A DNA stretch of 64,000 bases from Rhodopirellula bahusiensis (GTDB lineage: Bacteria; Planctomycetota; Planctomycetia; Pirellulales; Pirellulaceae), in assembly GCF_002727185.1 (NCBI RefSeq), contig NZ_NIZW01000015.1:124001-188000 (forward strand). Direction: 5' to 3'. This document shows positions 8,652-18,900 of the stretch, one piece after another (position 1 is the first letter of the stretch; the number at the start of each line of letters is the position of its first letter). The position numbers and the translations under genes are program-made. The notes under the pieces were generated by a model that saw only the letters and a list, made by a program, of their open reading frames with translations, was not told the DNA's origin and did not search any database.

Positions 8652-9743
8652 TTACTCGGCAAGCAATTGCTCGATGCTCCCTCGCATCTGTTGCTCGCCG
8701 GGTGTGCCTTGCCAATTCATTTCACCCTGCCACCATCGACGAATGAACCCCTTCTTGTCAATCAAGTAGGTGGTCGGCCACATGGTATTTCCCCAAGCAT
8801 TCCAATTGCCCGATTCTTCGTCGAACAAAACCGGGTATTCAAAACCGTCCTTTTCCACAGCAGCCAAAACGCGTTCTCGATTTCGCTCGGCAGACGTTTC
8901 GGGCCTTTGGATTCCGATCACGACCAAACCTTGATCGGCCATGTCGTCATGCCAAGCCTTGTAGTGCGGGAAGTTCCGTTGGCAATTGATGCACTGAAAC
9001 GCATAGAAATAAACCGCGACGACTTTGCCACGCAAATCTTCCATCGTTTCGGGTTCGCCTTGGATCCACTCCGCACCTTCGAGCACAAACTCGGGGGCTC
9101 GTGGGTAGGTTCGTTGGACCTTTGAAAAGTCAAAGGTTTTTCCCAACAGAGTTCCGATCTTGGCTTGCTGATCCCGAGTCAAAAGGCCAACCAGACTCTG
9201 CCGCTCACGAGCCTGAATCGCAGCGACATCCTTTGCTGCGTCGGTGGCTTCCATCTCTTTGTCCGCGACCTGCTTCTGCAATTTCGCGACTTCTTCGTCC
9301 GTCGCCGCAAAGGTTTCCTTCAGCTTTTCAACCTGGCTCTCGCTCAACTCCAACGCCGCGACAGCATCCGGATGAACGACGAAGCGGGTTCCTGCCGCTT
9401 GCTTTTCGAGTTGCTTCAACCGGTTCATCTGGTCAGCTGACAAAACGCTGGACAATCGGCTTTTCAGCATCGCCGTCAATTCGCGAATTTCGGTCGATTG
9501 CTTCTCCAAAGGAGCGATCCGGTTGACCCACCAACGAGGATCGACCTCGCCGATGGCCTCGTAGACCTGATTGATTTGGTCCGTCGAAAGCTGCAGTTCC
9601 GCGTGCACCGAATCGTCGCGAATCATCTGCAGGACGAAAGGCGAAGCCGCGGGCTCGGCGGCCGAGGTTGAGTGCGAGACCGAAGAGGCAGTCGATAGCC
9701 CCAACACCCCAGCGAACAAGATTAAGAAAACTCGAATCGACAT
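8652..9743 (-). CDS. exported thioredoxin-fold (redoxin/TlpA-like) protein
   Basis: 363 residues. Residues 1-29 form a signal peptide. Residues 35-205 are helical and charged, with repeated LTxDQ-like segments (LSTDQINQVYEAI, LSADQMNRL, LTRDQQAK) resembling Spy/LTXXQ-type helices. Residues about 215-360 are a thioredoxin-like domain with the redox pair CINC at 251-254 and a WPTTYLID block containing the expected cis-proline. Such proteins reduce or isomerise disulfides in the periplasm, or act as redoxins. The combination of a helical N-terminal part with a redox domain is common in planctomycetes. The gene is separate from thiL by a gap of 88 bases and could have its own promoter. Confidence 0.82.
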   Translation of the reverse strand: MSIRVFLILFAGVLGLSTASSVSHSTSAAEPAASPFVLQMIRDDSVHAELQLSTDQINQVYEAIGEVDPRWWVNRIAPLEKQSTEIRELTAMLKSRLSSVLSADQMNRLKQLEKQAAGTRFVVHPDAVAALELSESQVEKLKETFAATDEEVAKLQKQVADKEMEATDAAKDVAAIQARERQSLVGLLTRDQQAKIGTLLGKTFDFSKVQRTYPRAPEFVLEGAEWIQGEPETMEDLRGKVVAVYFYAFQCINCQRNFPHYKAWHDDMADQGLVVIGIQRPETSAERNRERVLAAVEKDGFEYPVLFDEESGNWNAWGNTMWPTTYLIDKKGFIRRWWQGEMNWQGTPGEQQMRGSIEQLLAE

Positions 9744-9909
9744 CGGGAATCTCTTTTAAAAAGACAGGGTCGCTAGAGGAGAAGCAGTATTAGAGGACCA
9801 TGGTTGAGGCAGATTCAATTCACGAAGTGCCGCGGTTGCCTAAGCAACTGATCCGGTGCGAAATGGTTGTTTTCGCCCACTTCCCGCCAATGAACCGTCT
9901 TCGTGACGA

Positions 9910-10746
9910 TCACCCCAAACGGGCCGGCACCGGGAATTGCAGGCTGAATTTAGTTCCACGTCCGGTTTCGCTTTGGACGGAAATGCGTGCCCCGTGGGCT
10001 TCAATGATCTTTCGAGCGGTCGGCAATCCGAGTCCCGACCCGCCATCTTTCGTGCTGTAGAACGGCTCGAACATGTGCAGCACGGTGTTGTCGTCGACTC
10101 CGGTTCCGGTGTCGATTAAATCCAAATTCACGCCGCCGCGCGTGCTGTAGGTTCGCGCCCAAAGCTGGCCACCATCGGGCATCGCCTCCAATGCGTTTTT
10201 CACCAGATTCATCAGTGCCGACTGCAACGCGTCGCTGTGCAAACGAATCGACGGCAGATCAGGATCGAGGTAGCGCTGCAGTTCGACGTCCTGAGAATCG
10301 GCTTGAGCCTGGTAGGCGTCGAGGACTTGTTGAATTTGGTCGTTCAGACTGCCGGGGACCAAATCGATGTGGCGCAATCGAGCGAAACGTAAGAAATCCC
10401 GCAGCAGCCCTTCCATGCGTTCGCATTGATTGCGGACCATGTCGACTCGATTTTGGCAGCGACGACTCGACGGAGAATCAATCTCCATCAAATCTTCGCT
10501 CAGCAAATCGATGTTCATGTGAATGATGGAAAGCGGGTTTTTGATCTCGTGGGCCAGCGACCCAGCGAGTTCCGCTAGCTCTTCGTAGTGGCTGCGTGCC
10601 TCTTGCATCTCCGCTTCGTGCCGTGCTTGCTCGCGAGACCGATCGCTGCGATTCGAATGAGCAGGGGAGCGTTCAGCGCCCGACTGGGCACCTGGATTTT
10701 CCGAAGGCAATGCGTCGTCGTGACTGGAAAAAATCGGCTCGGACAT
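9910..10746 (-). CDS. soluble sensor histidine kinase (NtrB-like)
   Basis: 278 residues from ATG 10746. No membrane segment is seen. Residues 1-50 are polar and charged, residues 40-60 probably a short coiled coil. The dimerisation box AGSLAHEIKNPLS gives the phospho-acceptor H66. The ATPase part has the N box MNLVKNALEAM (about 179-189), G1 DTGTGV (212-217), F box FEPFYSTK (226-233) and G2 GSGLGLP (236-242). This is a complete HisKA plus HATPase_c protein without a sensor domain, like NtrB-type cytoplasmic kinases, so its input probably comes from a partner. No response regulator is adjacent, which makes it an orphan kinase in this window. Confidence 0.92.
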   Translation of the reverse strand: MSEPIFSSHDDALPSENPGAQSGAERSPAHSNRSDRSREQARHEAEMQEARSHYEELAELAGSLAHEIKNPLSIIHMNIDLLSEDLMEIDSPSSRRCQNRVDMVRNQCERMEGLLRDFLRFARLRHIDLVPGSLNDQIQQVLDAYQAQADSQDVELQRYLDPDLPSIRLHSDALQSALMNLVKNALEAMPDGGQLWARTYSTRGGVNLDLIDTGTGVDDNTVLHMFEPFYSTKDGGSGLGLPTARKIIEAHGARISVQSETGRGTKFSLQFPVPARLG

Positions 10747-10867
10747 GAATGAACGCGGGAAAAGGGCGGGCAACGGATCGGCCCCATCTCTCCGGAGGGC
10801 TCAGGGCCGGTCCATTGTACCGCTCAATCGTCCCGCTGCCGATTGCCACCCTCCCGATTTCGAGGTC

Positions 10868-11087
10868 GTGCCGCTTTCAAGTTGTTGGTTTGCAAAGCGT
10901 TTCTCATCACCCTCCCCTTGGAGGTTGTGCAGTTTTATTTCACCCTCCCTTTGGGAGGGTCGGCCCGCTTCGGGCCGGGGAGGGTTACGCGCTGGTTCCG
11001 ATGCTCGACCCTCCCCTCGCTTCGCTCGACCCTCCCACGGGGAGGGTGATGAGAAACGCTTGGCAACACAGCAGTTAAAAACGGCAC
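10868..11087. repeat. MITE-like element with long terminal inverted repeats
   Basis: An approximately 220-base intergenic element. Its ends (10868-10917 and 11039-11087) are inverted copies of each other: both begin or end with GTGCCG, differ slightly in the outer half, and share 23 identical bases at the inner end (AAGCGTTTCTCATCACCCTC plus CCC). Between them are smaller palindromes: CCTCCC/GGGAGG around 10942-10958 and GGCCCG/CGGGCC around 10963-10980. There is no open reading frame worth naming. It could be a non-autonomous mobile element or a dispersed structural repeat; no target-site duplication was established. Confidence 0.65.
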
Positions 11088-11237
11088 GCCCTTTTCCAGG
11101 CGAGTGCCCAGAGGCAGCCCCGGCGTGGAATCGCACCGGAGACGAGAGGTCATTCACGACCTCGACGAACGTGTGCTTCGCAGCTAAAACATTCGATTCG
11201 CTCATTTCTTTCCCCGAACGATCTCGATGGGTCGCAA

Positions 11238-12512
11238 ATGTCCTCCGCTGCCGCAGCTTCCGAAACCACTCAGAACTCCGATCCGTACATTCAATCGCTG
11301 TTTGCCGAACGAATTGGCGGAGCGAACTACGGCAAAAGCACCGAGATCTACAAGTTCGAAAAAATCAAGCGAGCCAAGCGAAAGGCCCTGGCTGATCACC
11401 CCGAACGCCAACTGTTGGATTTCGGAATCGGTGAAAACGATTCCATGGCCGACGCTTCGATCCGCGAAGTGATGGGCCGGGAAATCAATCAAGTCGAAAA
11501 CCGTGGCTACGCCGACAATGGCGTCTCGGAATACAAGGAGGCCGCCGCTCGGCTGATGCAGCGTCAATTCGGCGTGAAGCTGGATCCTGAAACGCAAATC
11601 AACCACTGCATCGGCAGCAAACCAGCCTACGCGATGTTACCGGCGTGTTTCATCAACCCGGGCGACATCACCATGATGACCGTGCCAGGCTATCCGGTCG
11701 CTGGCACTCACACTCGTTACTACGGCGGCGATGTCTACCGTTTGCCATTGTTGGCCGAGAACAATTTCTTGCCCGACTTGGACGCGATCCCAGACGATGT
11801 GTTTCGTCGCACCAAGTTGATGATTTTGAACTACCCCAATTCGCCCACCGGCGGCACGGCACCAAAGTCATTCTTCGAAGACGTGGTCGCGCTCGCGAAA
11901 GAAAAAGAGTTCGTCGTCGTCAACGATGCCGCTCACATCATGCTGACCTTCGACGGCAAACCGACCAGCTTCCTGGAAGTTCCGGGTGCGTTGGATGTCG
12001 GCGTCGAAGTCCACTCGATGAGCAAAGGCTACGACATGATCGGATGGCGAATGGGATTCGTCGCTGGTCACCCGCTGGTCGTCAAAGCGTTCTCGGACGT
12101 CAAAGACAACAGCGACAGCGGTCAGTTCATCGCCACTCAAAAAGCGGCTGCCGCGGCGCTGGACGATGACTCGATTCCAGAACGCATTCGCACCAAGTAC
12201 CGTCGCCGGATGGAAAAACTGGTCAAGGTCCTGCGTGATTGCGGCTTCGAAGCTGAGATGCCCGGAGGAACTTACTTCCTTTACACGAAATCTCCTTCGG
12301 GAACCGCGAGCGGCGAAACCTTTGCCGCGGCCGAAGACGCAACCCGATTCCTGATCGAAGAAAACGGCATCGTCACCGTGCCGTGGGATGACGCCGGTTC
12401 GTTCCTTCGCTTCAGCGTGACCTACATCGCAGAAGACGAAGCCGCCGAAGACGCTTTGATGGCCGAAACGGCAGCCCGGTTGAGCGGAGCCGGTTTCCAA
12501 TGGAAATCCTAG
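11238..12512 (+). CDS. dapL: LL-diaminopimelate aminotransferase (DapL-type)
   Basis: 424 residues, a PLP-dependent fold type I aminotransferase. It has NYPNSPTGG (198-206), the NDAAHIML block following the aspartate that contacts the pyridine ring, and SMSKGYDMIGWRMGF, where K263 is the Schiff-base lysine and R271 is in the substrate-binding block. The N-terminal GGANYGKSTEIYKFEKIKRAK and the GIGENDSMAD loop match DapL proteins, which convert tetrahydrodipicolinate directly to LL-diaminopimelate for lysine and peptidoglycan synthesis. An alternative is a related aspartate-type aminotransferase, but the N-terminal signature favours DapL. The stop overlaps the start of aroC by 13 bases, implying coupled translation. 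Confidence 0.85.
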   Translation: MSSAAAASETTQNSDPYIQSLFAERIGGANYGKSTEIYKFEKIKRAKRKALADHPERQLLDFGIGENDSMADASIREVMGREINQVENRGYADNGVSEYKEAAARLMQRQFGVKLDPETQINHCIGSKPAYAMLPACFINPGDITMMTVPGYPVAGTHTRYYGGDVYRLPLLAENNFLPDLDAIPDDVFRRTKLMILNYPNSPTGGTAPKSFFEDVVALAKEKEFVVVNDAAHIMLTFDGKPTSFLEVPGALDVGVEVHSMSKGYDMIGWRMGFVAGHPLVVKAFSDVKDNSDSGQFIATQKAAAAALDDDSIPERIRTKYRRRMEKLVKVLRDCGFEAEMPGGTYFLYTKSPSGTASGETFAAAEDATRFLIEENGIVTVPWDDAGSFLRFSVTYIAEDEAAEDALMAETAARLSGAGFQWKS

Positions 12513-13714
12513 GCGGTCCCCACTTCGCAGTCGCGGGTGCCGGCGAAAGCCACGGCCCCGCGGTCACCACGATCATCCATGGATCCCCCGCGGGATTCCG
12601 GATTCGTCGCAGCGATGTGCAACCGTTCCTCGACCGACGTCGGCCGGGCGGCAACAAACACGGCACGCCCCGAAACGAAAAAGACAAAGTCGTTTTTCTG
12701 TCGGGGCTGTACCAGGACGACACCGACGCGTTGCTGACCGGATCGAGACTGACGGTTGATGTCGACGACCAATCGTTCGAAACAGAAGGCTACGAAAACG
12801 GCTTCACGACCGGTGAACCGATCGCTGCAATCGTTCTTTCGACCAGCAAGAAATCGGGCGACTACACCCAGTTCAGCGGTCCCACCGGCGAAGTCCGTCC
12901 GGGTCACACCGACCTGGTGAAGTTTCATCAATCCAAAGGCTTCGTCGACGTTCGCGGCGGAGGCCGATCGAGCTACCGATCGACCATCACCGATGTGATC
13001 GGCGGCAGTGTCGCTCGCATTATCTTGCGTGAATGCTTTGGAACCCGGTTCGTCTCTTCCATCTGCCAAGTCGGTTCACTCAAGGCCGAACGTAGCTTGG
13101 CGGATTCACTGACAATCGAAAACGTCGACGAGATTGAAAACTCGCTCGGCGAGGCGGAGATCGCGTCGATCGATTCCGACTTCGCAAATGAAGCGGGCGA
13201 GCTGATCAAAGAAACTCGTAAACGCGGTGATTCCCTCGGCGCGGCCGTCGAAGTGGTTGCCGTCGGCGTTCCACCGTTGCTGGGACAACCACTGTATCAA
13301 AGCCTGAAGGTTCGCCTGATGGGAGCACTCGGTGGACTCAACGCGGTGCAGTCCTGCGAGATCGGATCGGGCGTGGATGTCATTCCGCGAACCGGAAGCG
13401 AGAACAACGATCCCATTCGCAGCGGAGGATACCAATCCAACACGCACGGTGGATTGATCGGTGGCATCACGACGGGCAATCCATTGGTCGCGAGAGTCGG
13501 ATTCAAACCCACTTCGACGATCAACCTGCCGCAAGATTCCGTCAACAAGCAATTGGACGAAATCGAATTCGAGCTGGCGAAGGGCCGGCACGATCCGTGC
13601 GTTGGCGTTCGAGCCGGCGTGACTCTGGAATCACGCATGGCGATCGAGCTGCTCAACTCAGTGTTGGCGTATCAAGCCACCGCTCATTGCGGCGACTCGA
13701 TTCAGCTATTTTAA
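12500..13714 (+). CDS. aroC: chorismate synthase
   Basis: 404 residues. Chorismate synthase makes chorismate from 5-enolpyruvylshikimate 3-phosphate with reduced FMN, the last step of the shikimate pathway. The family signature AGESHGPAV is at residues 12-20, RRPGGNKHGTPRNEKD near 49, and RPGHTDLVKF plus the RGGGRSSYRST block follow. GVPPLLGQPLYQSL and GGITTGNPL are in the C-terminal half. Length is slightly above the bacterial average. The start overlaps dapL by 13 bases, so the two amino-acid pathways share a transcript here. A weak hairpin follows the stop. Confidence 0.96.
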   Translation: MEILGGPHFAVAGAGESHGPAVTTIIHGSPAGFRIRRSDVQPFLDRRRPGGNKHGTPRNEKDKVVFLSGLYQDDTDALLTGSRLTVDVDDQSFETEGYENGFTTGEPIAAIVLSTSKKSGDYTQFSGPTGEVRPGHTDLVKFHQSKGFVDVRGGGRSSYRSTITDVIGGSVARIILRECFGTRFVSSICQVGSLKAERSLADSLTIENVDEIENSLGEAEIASIDSDFANEAGELIKETRKRGDSLGAAVEVVAVGVPPLLGQPLYQSLKVRLMGALGGLNAVQSCEIGSGVDVIPRTGSENNDPIRSGGYQSNTHGGLIGGITTGNPLVARVGFKPTSTINLPQDSVNKQLDEIEFELAKGRHDPCVGVRAGVTLESRMAIELLNSVLAYQATAHCGDSIQLF

Positions 13715-13728
13715 ATTAGCGAACGTTG

Positions 13729-13752
13729 CTCGCTCGGTCGAAATCGAGCGAG
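13729..13752. terminator. possible bidirectional terminator hairpin
   Basis: CTCGCTCG pairs with CGAGCGAG across an eight-base loop between the convergent ends of aroC and the sigma factor gene. There is no clear T-run on either side, so termination efficiency is uncertain. Confidence 0.45.
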
Positions 13753-13769
13753 TTATGCATCGACGATTC

Positions 13770-15359
13770 TCAGATCGCTTCGCTGCCTTCGAACAGAGAC
13801 ACTTCGGCTCCGTCGAGGAAGCTGACCAGTGACTTGGCTCGGTAGGGTTGTTGCAATTTGCGAACAGCCTTGCTCTCGATCTGGCGAACACGTTCGCGGG
13901 TGACCTGGAAAATCCGGCCCACTTCTTCCAACGTGTAGGTGTAGCCGTCGGCCAAGCCATATCGCAAACGAAGGATCTCCCGTTCGCGATAGTTCAGTGT
14001 TTCCATTGCCAAGTCGATCTGATGCTTCAGAGCTTCGCGGTTGGTTTCGACCAATGGATCGTCGTCGCGGTGGTCTTGCAGGAATTCTCCGAAGACGCTG
14101 TCGTCATGATCGCCCACCGGTTGATCCAATGACAACGGTTGACGGCTCATCTTCAGAATCACGCGTGTGTCATCGAGCGACAAACCACTGCGTTTGGAAA
14201 CTTCTTCGGCGGTGGGTTCGCGACCGTGTTCCTGAACCAAGTCACGTGTGATTTGGCGAATCTTGTTCATCGTGTCGATCATGTGCACAGGCACGCGAAT
14301 CGTTCGACTTTGATCAGCGATCGCTCGCGTGATCGCCTGACGAATCCACCATGTTGCGTAGGTGCTGAACTTGTACCCACGGGCGTGTTCGAACTTGTCG
14401 ACCGCTCGCATCAACCCTGTGTTGCCCTCTTGAATCAGGTCCAAGAACGACAGACCACGGTTGCGATACTTCTTCGCGATCGAAACGACCAATCGCAAGT
14501 TGCCCGCTGACAAGACTCGTTTGGCCGCGTCGTAGTCGTCGCGAAAAGTGTCGCAACGGTCGACTCGGCGAGACAACGTGCGAGGTGTTTCGTAGGTCAA
14601 ACGCATCAGGCTGCGGAGCTCGGATCGTAGTTCATCCACCGATGGCATACCGGGCATGGTTGAACGATGAGCATCGGCCAAGATCGCTTTGATCTCTTGC
14701 ATGCGTTCGCAACTGCGACGCAGCTTTTCGAAGATGGGTTGCAGCTTGTTGGTTCGAAGATTCATTTCCTCGACCAGACGAACCGCTTTGTTTCGGCGGA
14801 TCACCAGGTTCCGCCAAGCGGCACGGCGACGACGCATCGGTAGCGACGAATTGATCGCCACCATGTAGTCACCGCGATTTTCACGCAGCAGGTAATCCAG
14901 CGTCCGTGTGTTTGGAACGATTCGCTTCATGATCGCTTTTTTCTCGGCCGCGTTTGTCACGCTGACTTCGATGGTGCGGTCCAGACGCAACTGTTTGTCG
15001 CGGACTTGTTGCAGCAATTTCAGGGCTGCTTGCAACATGAAATCGGTTGCCATCATGCAATGACGATAGCGTTCCCGAGTGGCTTCGATCTGCTGGGCAG
15101 CGGCCACCTCCTGATCTCGTGTCAGCAATGGGATCTGCCCCATTTGCATGAGATACATCCGCACGGGATCTTCTGTCGGGTCGGTTGGAAACTCGTCGCG
15201 ACGCGAAACAGCGTCCTCATCCCCCGTCGAACCCGATTCAATTTCCTCGGAAATAGAATCCGAGAATTCTTGGCCCATTGTGCGAGACCGGCGATTCACC
15301 GAATCCTCGGCATCAAAGGCGTCGTCCTGCAAGCTACGGCGGCTGAGCTTCTTTCCCAT
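13770..15359 (-). CDS. rpoD: primary RNA polymerase sigma factor (sigma-70, RpoD/SigA type)
   Basis: 529 residues from the ATG at 15359, which has a strong GAGGAGA ribosome-binding site seven bases upstream; an in-frame ATG at 15476 lacks this. Region 1.2 is [22 protein letters not shown]. Region 2 has [17 protein letters not shown] and [19 protein letters not shown], with [15 protein letters not shown], the -10 recognition block. Region 3 follows ([14 protein letters not shown]), and region 4 carries [15 protein letters not shown] and [19 protein letters not shown], the -35 helix-turn-helix. The insert between regions 1.2 and 2 is long and basic, as in group 1 factors. It is transcribed towards aroC and divergently from the GlnE-like gene. 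Confidence 0.94.
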   Translation of the reverse strand: MGKKLSRRSLQDDAFDAEDSVNRRSRTMGQEFSDSISEEIESGSTGDEDAVSRRDEFPTDPTEDPVRMYLMQMGQIPLLTRDQEVAAAQQIEATRERYRHCMMATDFMLQAALKLLQQVRDKQLRLDRTIEVSVTNAAEKKAIMKRIVPNTRTLDYLLRENRGDYMVAINSSLPMRRRRAAWRNLVIRRNKAVRLVEEMNLRTNKLQPIFEKLRRSCERMQEIKAILADAHRSTMPGMPSVDELRSELRSLMRLTYETPRTLSRRVDRCDTFRDDYDAAKRVLSAGNLRLVVSIAKKYRNRGLSFLDLIQEGNTGLMRAVDKFEHARGYKFSTYATWWIRQAITRAIADQSRTIRVPVHMIDTMNKIRQITRDLVQEHGREPTAEEVSKRSGLSLDDTRVILKMSRQPLSLDQPVGDHDDSVFGEFLQDHRDDDPLVETNREALKHQIDLAMETLNYREREILRLRYGLADGYTYTLEEVGRIFQVTRERVRQIESKAVRKLQQPYRAKSLVSFLDGAEVSLFEGSEAI

Positions 15360-15944
15360 CAAGGTCTCCTCGACACCCGAAACAACATCAACACGGTTGG
15401 GTGAATGAGACCAAGCACCGGCGGTGCCAGTCGCCTGCTGAGGCAACGCATAAATCATAGCAAACCGTTGTCGCATAAAGGTTTAGACGGACGAACCGCC
15501 TACGGGGTGGATAAGCTTGCGACGTGGCATGTGGGTTCCAGACATCACCAATGTTGCGTTCCCGCAACGCTCGATGAAAAACCACCACACGCCTCAACTT
15601 CGTGACTATTGGATGCACGACGTTCCCCCGCCTCGCATACAAAAACGTAGGTCACGTCTGAGTGATGTCACACAAGATTCGGAATTCGTTGTCATCATTT
15701 TGGCCCGATGGATGGAACAACCAAGCCGGTCCGTGGGGACTACACTCCACCCGACCAGCTACAGCAAACCTTCCATGAGCTGCATCGGTGAATCAGGGTG
15801 CCCCACCGTCCGCTACAACGATCCCCACCCACCGTTTAAACTCGCTCGTCGCGTCAAAGCAAATTGCTTGGTCGCGCAAGCGGTCCATACAATTGGACGC
15901 ACCTCGACGATGCGAAGTTCCGTGGAGCCCTCGAATGCGACTGG
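15360..15944. other. long divergent intergenic region
   Basis: About 585 bases separate the start of the sigma factor gene from the GlnE-like gene on the other strand. Open frames here look non-coding. It must hold promoters for both genes, but I could not assign convincing -35/-10 pairs by eye, and saw no riboswitch or tRNA. Confidence 0.5.
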
Positions 15945-18900
15945 ATGAATTGGATGAGTGACTGGGCCGACTACGCGCCGCTGAGCCCCGAGGATGTCGC
16001 CGATCCCTCTCGTGTCGCCAAATCATTGGCTGCGATCGCCGGCAGCGGGGTTTCAGATGACCTGTTGCAGTTGCTGTGGTCCAGTTTGGTGGAGCACCTG
16101 CATCTGACCGACGATCCCGACGAATCGATCGATCGATTGAGTCAGTTCATCGGCGTCTCTCGTAGCCCGATGGCTCTGCTCGCGTTGTTCGAACGTGATC
16201 CAATGATGCTGCCAGCGTTGCTGCAGGTCCTCAGCACCAGCCCGGCGATCGCGAAACTGCTGATCAACGACCCGGAAAGTTTCGATCTGATCCGAGCCAG
16301 TGATGGCTCCCCAGCCCAACGATCGGTCTTGGTCGACGAGCTGTCCGGCGAGATGAAAACGATCCAATCGAATCGCCGTGCTGCGTTCGCCATCCGAAGA
16401 TTCGCGAGTCGAGAAATCTTGCGGATCGCGTACGGCGAATTTGTTCGGGGACTTCCGCCGGACAAGGTTCAATCTCAGATCAGCTTTGTCACCGATGCGA
16501 TCATGGAAGCGGCCCTGGCTTTTGCCACTTCTTCCATTTCCGCCAAACGATCCATCCCTCAACGCATCGACGGAAGCCAGCCTCAGTTTTCGATCATCGC
16601 ACTTGGCAACTACGGCGGTCAAGAAATCGGCTACGAATCGCAGTTGGACCTGTTGCTGCTGTGTGACCAAATCGACCGCAAAAACGCCAGTCACATTGAA
16701 TTTCATCGGCAAGTGGCTCGAAGTCTGGTCGAATTGCTGCAATCCAATGGCAGCCAAGTGATCCCCTTCACCCTGCGTTTCGACCATCAACCGACACAGA
16801 ACGAAATGACGTTGTCGGACACGCAACGCTTGGGCGTTCAATCGTCTCGTCTTCAGTCATCACTGGGACGACAAACGTCTGACAATTCGAGCACGGTCAG
16901 TTCAGGAGCGGACGTTGATTTCTTTGGCATCAACGAAGCCGCGACGCACTACGAACGTAATGGTCGCACTTGGCAACGGTTGGCATTTGTAAAAGCGCGT
17001 CACGCCGCGGGAAAAGAATCTCTGTCCCAGTCGTTTCTAAAACGCATCGAACCGTGGGTCTATCACCATTTGTTGACCCGCAGCGAAATCGCGGACATTC
17101 GTGTGCTGCGTCGAAAGTTGGAAAAGCGAGCCGTCGCGACTTCTTCCACCAACGGCACTCCTATCGCCGATGTGCCGGGAGGTCGCCGCGACATTGAACT
17201 CACAATCCAGTTCTTGCAATTGCTGCACGGAGGTGACCTGCCCGACGTTCGTGTCACCGGAACGCTGCCCGCGATCTCTGAACTGTCACGCCACGGTTGC
17301 CTGACGTCTCAAGAAGCCACGATCCTGTCGACCAACCACGCGAAACTTTGTCGACTGGAACATTTGTTGGCGGTGTTGTTTGATCACCGAATCTCACACT
17401 TGCCCGAAGAACGCGATGTGCGTTCCCGTCTCGCTTGGCGATTGGGAGTCCGCACGGAATCCGAGAGCGGCAAAGCGATTCATATCCAAGGCGACGCGGA
17501 TCGATTCGAGAAGATGCTGCAGGAAACGTTTGATGTGAATCGCAAGATCATCAATCACTTGATGGTCGATGAAGTCCCGCCGAGCGAGACTTCAGAAGCC
17601 AGCGAAAGCTCTGGTTCCGCCGCCAATAATGAAGCTGGATCGCTGCACGATTTAGCCGTCATCACTGAACTGATTCTGGATCCTACTCCAGACATGGACG
17701 TGTTCCAACAAACGGTTGCTCAGTATCGATTCGACAATGTGCCGCAAGCCATTTCAAACGTGCTCGCGCTCAGCCAAGAAACCGTTTCGTTTCTTTCGCC
17801 TCGCCGGTGCCGTCACTTCTTCGCCGCCGTCGCCCCGCGCGTCTTGCAAGAGATCGCAGCTTCGCCCGATCCCGATTCGACGCTCGCGCGATTGGTCGCG
17901 ATGACGGACTCGATTGGTGCCAAAGCCACTCTTTGGGAACTGCTTCGAACCAACGATGCAACGTTAAAGCTGACCATTTCGATGTGTTCGCTGGCGCCGT
18001 ATCTGACGAACATCTTGATTGATCATCCGGGAATGATCGACGAGCTGATCGATTCACTGGTGATGGATCGCCTTCCAACAACTGAACGACTGGACGCCCA
18101 AACCATTCGGCTGTGCGATGGAGTCGATGAGATTGTCGATGTCCTGCGTCACGTCAAAGCGAGTGCTCATCTGATGATCGGCGTTCGCGATTTGCTGGGC
18201 AAAGAATCGATTGACTCAATCAGTCGTTCGCTGACCGATATCGCTGAAGCCTGCTTGCGACGAGTGATCGACCAGGAACACGAACTTCTCGCTCAGCGAT
18301 ACGGCGATCCCCTCGATAAAAATGGCGAGCGATCAGAATTGGTCGCGGTGGCGTTGGGGCGTTTCGCGGGCGGCGAAATGAACTACCACAGCGATCTGGA
18401 CCTGACGTTTGTGTACACGGCTGAAGGCGAGACCAAACGCCGAGTCGGTGGCCCTCGATCGACGCTTTCCAATCGCCAATTCTTCAATCAACTCGCGGGC
18501 AATATCCTTCGTCGAATGGACCAATCCATCGAAGGTCGTTTGTACGAGATGGACTTGCCCTTCGCCGGTGGTGCGGATGAGTCCGTGTTGGCGATGTCAC
18601 GAGACCAATTCATCAAACCGTTTCGTCAACGAACCGCTTCGCTTTGGCAGTCCGTCACCTTGTGCAAAGCGAGGCCTATCTCCGGCTCTCGCGAAGCTCG
18701 CGAATCAATCGAACAGATGCTTCGCAGCGTGACCCGCGGTGTCAGCTGGCGAGACAGCATGAACGGCGATCTTCGCGATTGGCGAGAGAACAGTGAATCG
18801 ACAGCCGGCCCCAACAATTTGAAACGCGGTGCTGGTGGGTTGGTGGACATCGAGCTGATCGCCGCCGTTGGTGTTCTGCGTATGGCGAGCGATGACGACT

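Noticed and set aside
10868-11087. Possible CRISPR array
   Set aside because: Repeats here are inverted, not direct, and there is no regular spacing or spacer series.
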